From NCBI GenBank assembly GCA_001566745.1, contig KQ964444.1:55389-85736 (forward strand): a stretch of 30,348 nucleotides of DNA, read 5' to 3'. Positions 20,651 to 30,348 of this stretch are shown here, piece by piece (position 1 is the first letter of the stretch; each line of letters starts with the position of its first letter). Both the position numbers and the translations under genes were made by a program. The notes beneath the pieces were generated by a model. That model searched no databases. It was given only the letters and a program-made list of their open reading frames with translations, and was not told the origin of the DNA. The stretch comes from Conidiobolus coronatus NRRL 28638 (taxonomy: Eukaryota; Entomophthoromycota; Entomophthoromycetes; Entomophthorales; Conidiobolaceae).

Positions 20651-22413
20651 ATGAACTCTTCACTGTTATCATTTAGCTTTCTCTCTAGCTTGAACAGTCC
20701 GTCCATTTTATCTAACTCAAGCCAAAGTAGAAAGTCTCTGAGTATTGAGTCTATTTTCAAAGATCTTATTCGATCTGAGAAGAAATACCTAAACGAGCTA
20801 GAATTGATTCAGGTAAATATATTCGATCAAACTCAACAGCTATTTAATAGTATCTATAAATTTAGACATACAGCTATGAGATAAAATCTAAACTAATTTT
20901 GACTGAGCCAGAGTTTGATAAGTTGTTCAAAATTCCATATAAGCTTATTCAATTTCATAGGACTTTGCTTAAAAATTTACATAATATAAAACTAAATGAG
21001 GACCTAGAAATATTCGACCATTTAAACGATATTAGTCAGTGCTTTTTAGTATTTAGAACCAAGTTTGATTTATATCTTGAATTTTCCAAGAATTTCAATA
21101 ACCAAGAATGCTTGATAAATAATTATTGGGATTATTTCAAGAATATTAGCAATTTAACAGAGGTAGAGTTTAATTTCCCTACTTTAATTAATCAGCCTAG
21201 CTTGAGGCCTAGTCAGTATACTTTTATTTTTCAACAGCTTTTGGAGTGCTTAGATCCAAGTACCAGCAACAGGATAGTCTTGAATTCTTACAATTTACTC
21301 ACAAAGGTCTTTCAAATGATGAGAAGTTTATCAGGTAAAATGAATCAACTTTCCTCAAAGAATATCCAATATCACGAAAGTCCTCATTTGAGCCAATTGA
21401 AGGAGCAGGTTTATTATATGGATTACTTAACAGTATTAAACTTGGGGGAGAGATCTGTCACTTATAAAGTTGTCCTTACCCCTACAAAGCTCTTATTTGT
21501 CAGAAAATTAAAAAATAGGGTAGGCCTTTTAAAGAAAAGAAACTCAATTAGACTTAGTAGAGATTTTAATAGATCATTCCAGTCGAGTAGTAGCAGTGAT
21601 TCGTTTGAAAAGCACCAGATAAATATTAGCGAGTTAATTCAAATAAATAACCTTCAGTATACAAATCAACCAATATTGGAAATATTGTGGATGAATAGTA
21701 AGCTCAAAGTAGTTAGGTTAACAAGCAATTTGGAAGGGAGTTTGAAAATATTCCAAGATATTCTTTCGAGAATAGTTGATTCTAATAAGCGCAAACAAAC
21801 ACTGGATAATAGCACCTCTATGATGAGTAATCAATCTAAACGCTTAAGCAGATTTGTGCTTATGAAGCAGCGTATTAAAGAAAATAGATTATCAAAGCTT
21901 GGATTCACACCAAGTCCTCTTTCCAAAATAATGGAAGTCGACGCCATTGACGAAAGCAGTTCCGAAGAAAGTACAGCAAATTCTAGCCCAATGACCAATT
22001 TTAGCGAACTCTCTACACCTAAATCACACTTTCAACAACTCAGCGAATACTCAAGTATGGATAATATTAGTCAGCTATCAGCTGATTACTCATTTAACTT
22101 TCATCGAGACTTATTCCTTAATTGCAAAGTGCATCTAAGCAACACCGAGTGTTTGGTCAAGAAATTAAGATATCCTTCGAGTTTGCATGAAATAATTAGA
22201 TGGGTTAAACTAACTTTAAAAGATCACAAAGTGTTTCAACATCGCCTTGATTCGATAAAATTAAAGTACTTAGACGAAGACGGAGATTTGATAGATATAA
22301 AGCTAGAATCAGAGCTTCAAGAGTTTATTTTAGAAGTTACAGAATATCAAATTGGACTACTTAGAAATCATAATTACAACTCAATTCAAATTCAACTATG
22401 GCTCTCTGCTTAA
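20651..22413 (+). CDS. Cdc24-like Rho GEF (DH-PH-PB1), 569 aa, 2 exons
   Basis: Likely guanine-nucleotide exchange factor for a Rho/Cdc42 GTPase. Exon 1 is 20651-20812, the intron 20813-20865 (GTAAAT...TTTAG, 53 nt) and exon 2 20866-22413. The phase-0 junction gives LELIQ-TYSYEIKSKLILTE, which continues a DH helix, so the apparent stop at 20882-20884 is intronic or out of frame. The DH domain spans about 30-230 with FKDLIRSEKKYLNELELIQ as CR1. A PH-like segment spans about 234-361. A Ser-rich linker follows. The C-terminal PB1 domain spans about 472-560, with the acidic OPCA motif YLDEDGDLIDI at 522-532 and Lys475 on the first strand. DH-PH-PB1 is the Cdc24/Scd1 order, but the N-terminal CH domain is absent and the CR3 signature is shortened (see findings). 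The 569-aa length compares with about 850 for Cdc24. A divergent paralogue is more likely than the main Cdc24. Confidence 0.83.
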
Positions 22414-22542
22414 TTATATTTATTAGTATACTCAATCTCATTAATATCTAATAAATCCATTTTGCATCGTTTTAATACACCAGTTATATAGATACATACT
22501 TTATTTATTATCAATGTTATTAATACTATGATGAAAAATCAT

Positions 22543-25399
22543 CTATAGCGATTTTCCACTTAGTACTTTAGTAATTAAATTATGAATAGAGTCCGCGCCT
22601 ACTTCGTTGGTACATTTAACAGTGACTCGGTACATTTGTCTCTCTAAGTTTGGTTCAATTCTTAGAAGGCATCCCTCTTTAATTCCTTGAGAAAAGTGAA
22701 TCACCCCTGATGCTACAACATTATCTGGCTGAGGATCAACATTCTCCAATACTTTGAAGTGAAAACCTTTTACTGCCTTTTTCACTCTTTCTACATCTAT
22801 ATTTAACCCAGATCTGAATATAGATTGAACTTCTTTATTCCCAGTTAGTTGTTTCCATCTCATAAAGAAGTCTTGACTAGGTAAGCTCACAGGCTCAATG
22901 AAGTTTGTTAAGACAACGGGTAACTTGACCAAAACTGATTGAGCTCCATTTGTGACATAAGTTATTCTAACCATTGGTACTTGAGTGTATGGCTTAACAC
23001 ATTCTACATTTATAGTATGCTGAAGCTGAGCTTTAGAAGGCACTGTACTGGAAATAGGCTGAACAGTTTCGAAATCAAGACCTGAAACCTTATTAGATAA
23101 ATTAATTTGCATTCCAGTTAAGTTTACATCTAATTTGTTTCCTAAGTAGAGGACAATATGACCCTTTGAGAATTTGTATTCAGACTTGAATCCAAGTTGA
23201 AAGTGTGCATCCTCAAACAATAAACCCTCTTTGTGAAACAAGCTTTTCTCGAATAGTTTTTCAGTGTTAGCTCCAGCTGCACTTCCTGGAACTGCAACTT
23301 CATCATGAATCGAATTTCTATTATTCTCTTTCATACCCAATAAATCAGCTTCTTTAGAGTTAACTGCCAATCTGCTGCTATCTTTAATATCTTTATCCAC
23401 GATAGTCCATGTACGACGATCCCCAGTATCAGAATTCTTTTTATAGAGACTATTTAATAAAGTATTCTCACGCTCTGGGAATGGAGGCATTTCTTCACAA
23501 ATTGTCTGAATTAAATCTTCACTCTGCATATTAGCAATTGTAAAGTACTCACATGCTCTCTGCTGCAATTCAGTATCTAAAATATGACGATATTGGTTGA
23601 ATACGGAAGTAACTTGGTTTCTTATTTCTGGGAACAGATTCAATAATTTAATGTATGTAGTTAATAGCAAGGATCTGGTTGGTAGAGAGCACATTGGGAA
23701 TTTTGAGTGTAAAGCAGTAAACTGATCTATTGGCGTACAGTTTGGTAAGTGCACAATTCGGTCACCATATTCTCCTAATAAATACCCTCCAACTTTAACT
23801 GCTGTTTCATGATATGTACTCTTTTGAAGACTGGACAAGACAGTTTGTGTAGCGTATTCTCTCAAATCTTCATTGTTAGTGACAATTTGAACCACACGAT
23901 ACCAAACTTCTTCGCCAACATAATCACCTGCAGCAGTAATTAACTGAAGAATTGTATCTACATACCAAGAGTACTCAGTAGCATATTTTTCAGTAAGAAT
24001 AGCTATCTTGAGTACCATTTCTTCCCTCAGACTGTAATCAGCAGTAGTTAGTACTCTTAGTAGCTCTGCAACCACTACTCTAGCATTAGATACGTCGCAC
24101 AAGCTATATAATAAATCCAAAGCCCTTCTTCTAACAGAAATATCTTTATCTCGCAAATTCAAAATGACTATATCTTGGTGGTCTTTCAAAGCATCAGGAT
24201 TTCTAATTACAGTGGCTAAATGAGCCATAGCATCTAATCCCAAGTATCTTACATTTGTCTCTTTTGCTTGAATAAATTTACCTAGTAAAACAGTAGAATC
24301 GGTGACCATACTGGATTCTGGATCCAAATGAATTGCTAAGTTGATAGCCTCAAAGAGCACACAGTTTTGGGCATTTGCATGCTGAGTATTTTTAGGCTGT
24401 TCACCAACTGCACTAATAATAGTATGTAGTACATTATTTAATCTTTGATGAATTCTTCTATCTTCGTTAGGAGGGCAGTATTGCAACAGTCTTAAAATTT
24501 TTACCTGAAGCCAAGGAATTGGAACTTTATAATACAAGTAATCTTGGCTATACTCTTTTTCGACTACTATTTTATAGAGTCTGTTAACAACTATTTCGCT
24601 GCAGTTTCTGTAGTCTGCAGGGAAGTTTTGACTAAGCGCCATTATCAAACTGGTTGTACATATTAATACTCCTAAATCAGGGTCTTCCAAAACTCTTATT
24701 ATACTGGGTGCCCAATCTGAAGCGAGAATATAAGTGGGATATTTTCTGTATAATCTCAAAAGGCAAAGAGCCGACTTCTTTTTGACAAATGGTCTAGAAT
24801 TTCCTGTAAGTAGTCTATGCACATATGGAGACAATGTTTCACTCATTTCTCTTGACCCAATATTGGCAATTGAATGGAGAGCTAAACAATTGAAAATTTC
24901 GTTAGGATCCTCTAAGTCCTTTTTCATAGAGTTTATAGCCATATTCAATAACTCGCTATTCTCATTTAACAATAGACTAGCAGCAAGATACCCCTAATAT
25001 GTAAGTAAGTATCTAAAATTTAGTGTTTTATATTGTATATATTACTATTTGCTTCTCTGAGAATTTAGCACTGCTAATAAGGTTTACTGCTTCTGCGTGA
25101 CCAAAATCAATCTCATAACCTAGAATATATAGGTATAGAAGCTTGCAAATGTACTTCTTCTTATGGTACCCACTCAAACTAGAATCTAAGAAGTAAGAGT
25201 GTAAGTATAATATAAAAAATATTATTTTACTAAATACCTTTGAATTTAGTTCTAATATTAGCCATCTCTTTATTAATCCTCTTCATTTCAGCTTCCTTTA
25301 CCCTGCCTGAATACTCTATTAGAATAATATGTTAAATTATAGTTTTAATTTACATTTTCTCAAGTCTAATATGAAAACTGTAAGCCCTCTCATAGACAT
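22543..25399 (-). CDS. AP-2 complex subunit alpha (alpha-adaptin), 901 aa, 4 exons
   Basis: Large subunit of the plasma-membrane endocytic adaptor AP-2. Exons on the minus strand: 25399-25354, 25306-25238, 25185-25046 and 24993-22543. The rebuilt start [16 protein letters not shown], followed by [13 protein letters not shown] and later [10 protein letters not shown] and [14 protein letters not shown], matches alpha-adaptin N-termini. Lys47-49 and Lys53 correspond to the PI(4,5)P2-binding cluster. The solenoid fills about 1-580 ([19 protein letters not shown] is an alpha hallmark). A short hinge lies near 600-650. The C-terminal appendage includes [16 protein letters not shown], with the Trp of the ligand pocket. 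The acceptor at 25307/25306 was chosen because the nearer AG would create a stop. An in-frame Met two codons downstream is an alternative start. It runs convergently towards the GEF gene, with only 129 bases between the stops. Confidence 0.95.
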
Positions 25400-25682
25400 C
25401 TCGGAGTGATAATATTAGTTATTAATAGATTAAAAAATAAGCGGTTTAAAAGATTAATTTAACAAAAAAATTATTAGTTAATAAAAAGAAAGGTTTAATG
25501 ACGTTCTAATTGTTTAAATTGTTTTTATGACTGAACCCTGAATAGGGTTTATGTAATTTAATGGGAAATTGTATGGGATTGATTGATTATAGTTTATTTA
25601 ATCAAAGAAGTACTGATTATAAGCAGCTTGTTGAGGAAAAAGAACACATAAATTAGATAAATATTGATCGAAAGTGACTTGG

Positions 25683-25687
25683 AAAAA
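25683..25687 (-). terminator. Pol III T-run after tRNA-Lys
   Basis: Five consecutive T on the minus strand shortly after the tRNA 3' end, the usual RNA polymerase III stop signal. Confidence 0.55.
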
Positions 25688-25703
25688 TATTCTAATCACC
25701 TGA

Positions 25704-25776
25704 CGCCCAATGTGGGGCTCGAACCCACGACCCTCAGATTAAAAGTCTGATGCTCTACCGACTGAGCTAACCGGGC
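25704..25776 (-). tRNA. tRNA-Lys, anticodon UUU
   Basis: A 73-base cloverleaf on the minus strand, without intron. The acceptor stem pairs GCCCGGT with ATTGGGC (two G-U pairs), and the discriminator is G. The D arm starts GCTCAGTCGGTAGAGC. The anticodon stem TCAGA/TCTGA closes loop CTTTTAA with anticodon TTT. The T arm is GTGGGTTCGAGCCCCAC. CCA is not encoded, as expected in eukaryotes. The internal A-box (TAGCTCAGTCGG) and B-box (GGTTCGAGCCC) are intact. A T-run (minus strand, about 25687-25683) follows 17 bases downstream and can act as the Pol III terminator. Confidence 0.97.
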
Positions 25777-26762
25777 TTAATTTCTGGATTAAACAACTAC
25801 TTTTGAATAATCACCATTCAATGTTGATTTATTTCTACTAATATTGGATTAAATATAATAATTTTCGTTATTCCCTATTATAATTAAAATTATCATATCT
25901 CTAAAATTTCTAATCTTTATTTTTATTTTTTCTTGCATTTTCCTATAACAACTATCATACTTATAATTTTAATAACATTTAACTAAGTATATGACTAGAT
26001 TATTAGATCGTTCTACTTATATATATCTTAAATAGATATTTATTTATTATATATAGCTATTAAAATACAAACTTGTTTTTTACTATTTGAATATTTATTA
26101 ATAATACCTTAGTAATTCTCAGAACGCTGGTCATTCGGTACCCAAGTATTTGTTTATTGATTACCTAAGTAATACAACTTCAATTTATCAAAAATTGTAT
26201 TAATGGAAACTTTTGCTTTATAATAAGCTTCAATAAAACTTATATTTTGATACAAGGAATTTATTACACTTAATATATCATATTATTAGTAATAACCACT
26301 TTATTCTTAACTTTGTAATCTAAAAGGCTTTTTCAATTGCGGTACTAACAAGTTTATTAGAACATCCTGTCAAAATATGGAAAAAATAAAATTACACATG
26401 CTTACCAATTAGACAAAATACTATCTAACAATTTATCTATAATTTACACTTTAAATATAACTTTATATACATTAGAGCTGAGCAATGTTTGGATAAGTTG
26501 TTTAATTGATCGTTTCTATTAATAATCAATCTTAAAAGGCATTTTAGTATTGAAAAACTCGATATAAAATAGTATATTTACTGAGTGAATTATCGGTTTA
26601 TTAATACTGGATAATTAATACAAATGATCATTAAACCACTCTTAGTCTAATAAAGAATAACTTGATTAATTCTCCAAACACGGGGAACAACTCTCGATTC
26701 AATCCCATTAACTGAAGTTTGCACTTCTTTTGCCAATAACACGAAATCAATTTAATTTTTCT

Positions 26763-26778
26763 AATCAATCAATCAATC
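26763..26778 (+). repeat. AATC tetranucleotide repeat, four copies
   Basis: AATC is repeated four times head to tail in the CTP synthase upstream region, about 220 bases before the start codon. It is a simple microsatellite with no known role. Confidence 0.6.
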
Positions 26779-26861
26779 AAAACGCATTATTGTAAAAATT
26801 TTCAAATTTCGTGGAATACAAAAATGAAAAATTTTTTTGTTGAGGATATCCATCAAAAAAG

Positions 26862-26869
26862 TATAAATA
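26862..26869 (+). promoter_or_regulatory. TATA box of the CTP synthase gene
   Basis: TATAAATA within AAGTATAAATAGAGTG, 131 bases upstream of the ATG at 27001. An A/T-run element (TGAAAAATTTT) lies 27 bases further upstream. The distance implies a 5' leader of about 100 bases. Confidence 0.6.
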
Positions 26870-27000
26870 GAGTGCTCTTCCCTCAGAGGAATCAAAGCTG
26901 TTGAATCAATTACTTATTGTAATAATCAAAAGCCCTCTTTATTGAGTTGTGTTTATAGTTTTTATTAGATAGACTTGTATTTCATAGATTTTTTATTATA

Positions 27001-28905
<1,905 letters not shown>

Positions 28906-29400
28906 TTTAACTCGCTTTTATCCTAACTTCTATATATGATTAATTGTTATTTTATACAATAGTATTTTATTCAAATGTTTAAATATTTTAAAATTATGAT
29001 TCTTTAATAATAAAATCATCATAATAATAATTATTTGTTATTAAATATTATTTTATCAATACTTGTTATGATTAATTTCTAAGAGAATTGCTGCTTATCA
29101 AACTACTAATTTGCAACATGCTTGTTATTAATGAATTGCGACAAAACTATTGCTATGTCAGTTTGATATTATATCTTTACTTTTTGATCTATCTATCAGT
29201 TATAACTACTAAACAGATTATTAGCAGTATATTATGAAATATTAAATCATTAACTTGGTATAAATTACTGACAAAAAGCTGAGTGGGTAAAATCGAATCC
29301 TCTATTAAATCATGACGTTTAATAGCAATTTGATAGAGGCAAGTGCTAATAAAAAAATGAATATGTTTATTAAATGCTAAGTGAGCTATTGATTATGAAC
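28906..29400. other. Convergent intergenic region (CTP synthase / PCD)
   Basis: About 495 AT-rich bases between two convergent stops. It holds both 3' ends. The only structure seen is the nested inverted repeat at 29299-29339. No ORF or RNA gene is supported. Confidence 0.45.
29299..29339. repeat. Nested inverted repeats
   Basis: CCTCTAT (29299-29305) is inverted as ATAGAGG (29333-29339). Inside lies TATTAAA (29303-29309) inverted as TTTAATA (29318-29324) around an 8-base loop. The two stems overlap by three bases, so they compete at the edges or form a bulged hairpin. Confidence 0.5.
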
Positions 29401-29765
29401 TTATTGCTTATTAGCAAAAACATTTTCAATAAAGTTAGCTAAGTCAACATCTCTCTTGGATAAGCCACTGCAATCGTGGGTGGCTAAAGTAATTTCAACT
29501 CTGTTGTAAACCTAAGAAAAAATTATTTAGTAAATGTATTATGTATTGATATAAAAAGATAACTTACGTTGAACCATTCAGGGTGGTGGTCAACTTTATC
29601 GGCTTGAATAGCAACTCTAGTCATAAAACCAAAAGCAGCATTAAAATCTTTGAATTCGAACTTTTTAATAATAGCATCGCGATTTTCAACTAAAGCCCAA
29701 CCAGCTTGAGTCAAAGGTTCAATATACTCTTTACGTTCTTCAGTGGTTAATCTAGCGACTGCCAT
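29401..29765 (-). CDS. Pterin-4a-carbinolamine dehydratase (PCD), 102 aa, 2 exons
   Basis: Dehydrates 4a-hydroxytetrahydrobiopterin, recycling the cofactor of aromatic amino-acid hydroxylases. Exon 1 is 29765-29568 (66 aa), the intron 29567-29512 (GTAAGT...CTTAG, 56 nt) and exon 2 29511-29401. The joined protein reads ...[24 protein letters not shown]..., the family signature, with H60-H61-P62 and H78 matching the active-site histidines of human PCD (His61, His62 and His79). The length equals the usual 100-105 aa. Without the intron the frame would end in an unrelated tail, so the splice is well supported. Its presence suggests that this fungus has a pterin-dependent hydroxylase, as known in Mortierella; that link is inference. 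Confidence 0.94.
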
Positions 29766-30348
29766 ACTTGTTGAATAATTATAATTAAAATTTTTGTTAA
29801 TTTTAGTAAACTATACGTTTTTAAGACTGAACTTGAGTTTAATTTTATCATATCAATACTTTCTAGAATATTAATGTGGGATTGATGGTGATGTCAGGAT
29901 GTTTATAGGATAATACGATTTTTTATAAGTTGGATTATTATTACTTGAGAAAATTATGGGTAATTAATAGCTAACTATTACTTAATAATAGTTAAAGCAT
30001 AGAATTTAACTATGCAACTTACACATTTATTTACTTAATAACATTTTAACTTTAACAATTAAGTATATTTATTATATTTTCGTATAGTTTGCTCATTTAT
30101 ATTATTTTGTATACATTAAATATAGACAAGTTTAAACCATCATTAATCCTATTTTTATTTTTATTTTTTCACTTCGGCCCTTTATCACTAAAGCGATTGA
30201 TAAAATAAAGAATAAATGGAGTTATAGATGTTTGTGCCTGAAGACTATATCAATTTATATTTAAATTTAAATGAAAAAGTCCCCCTATGCATATAGATAT
30301 CTGAATAAAGTTATAGATATAACAAATATATGATATACTTTTAAAATT
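29766..30348. other. Upstream region of the PCD gene to the window end
   Basis: About 580 AT-rich bases. It must contain the PCD promoter (minus strand). There is an (ATTTTT)n-like run near 30152-30168 followed by CACTTCGGCCC, but no ORF, RNA gene or repeat that I can support. Confidence 0.4.

Larger units (their letters stand above)
25400..27000. other. Divergent intergenic region holding tRNA-Lys and the CTP synthase promoter
   Basis: About 1.6 kb between the AP-2 alpha start (minus) and the CTP synthase start (plus). Apart from the tRNA gene, it is AT-rich and holds no ORF. Near the plus-strand gene there is a fourfold AATC repeat (26763-26778), A-run/T-run elements (TGAAAAATTTT at 26825-26835, like the yeast RRPE) and a TATAAATA box. 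Confidence 0.5.

Noticed and set aside
20554-20760. Minus-strand open frame over the GEF start.
   Set aside because: It overlaps the TATA box and the first exon of a conserved gene, with no domain of its own.
20813-20898. Apparent stop and frameshift splitting the Rho GEF.
   Set aside because: A 53-nt intron (20813-20865) restores the DH helix without a stop.
29281-29300. GGGTAAAATCGAATCC, which looks like a tRNA T-arm.
   Set aside because: The T-loop lacks the TTC consensus and no acceptor, D or anticodon arm can be folded around it.

Overview
The window is AT-rich nuclear DNA from a fungus. The genes carry short spliceosomal introns (42-98 nt, GT...TAG, with branch-point-like CTAAT/CTAAC motifs). 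They include a Cdc24-type DH-PH-PB1 protein, a GPI-type Cys-rich wall or surface protein, AP-2 alpha, and a PPR protein that probably acts in mitochondria. The very low GC, dense introns in MSH6 and retention of pterin dehydratase fit an early-diverging filamentous fungus (for example the Conidiobolus/Entomophthoromycotina area) better than a budding yeast; this placement is inference.

Layout. 276-1919 (-) HAS1, an intronless DEAD-box helicase. 2239-6786 (-) MSH6, 16 exons, about 1252 aa. 7502-10704 (+) TTI1 homologue, divergent from MSH6. 10830-11117 (+) a weak 95-aa ORF. 12466-13131 (+) a secreted Cys-rich GPI-type protein. 13894-14499 (-) a DUF1771-Smr protein with a myristoylation-type N-terminus. 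15706-16494 (+) an unrecognised disordered protein with CDK sites and a SUMO-interaction-like motif. 17686-19904 (+) a two-exon PPR protein. 20651-22413 (+) a short Cdc24-like Rho GEF. 22543-25399 (-) AP-2 alpha, four exons. 25704-25776 (-) tRNA-Lys(UUU). 27001-28905 (+) CTP synthase, three exons. 29401-29765 (-) pterin-4a-carbinolamine dehydratase, two exons.

I rebuilt exon structures by hand from GT/AG sites, reading phase and family conservation; several apparent frame breaks resolve as introns. I found no transposon, CRISPR, plasmid or phage element. Most genes are housekeeping: ribosome assembly (HAS1), genome maintenance (MSH6, and TTI1 through the PIKK kinases), organelle RNA (PPR), polarity and endocytosis (GEF, AP-2 alpha), nucleotide and pterin metabolism (CTP synthase, PCD). 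There is no operon-like logic, but MSH6 and TTI1 share one 715-base divergent upstream region.

The most interesting signal is in the MSH6 N-terminus. A two-part module is repeated twice: a basic helix resembling the RPA32-binding motif of SMARCAL1/TIPIN/XPA, followed by a PCNA-box-like motif. Secondary points are a Cdc24-like GEF with no CH domain and a shortened DH signature, a lipidation-type N-terminus on the Smr protein, CX3C pairs in the surface protein, and a small CpG-rich patch with an inverted ACGCGA pair.
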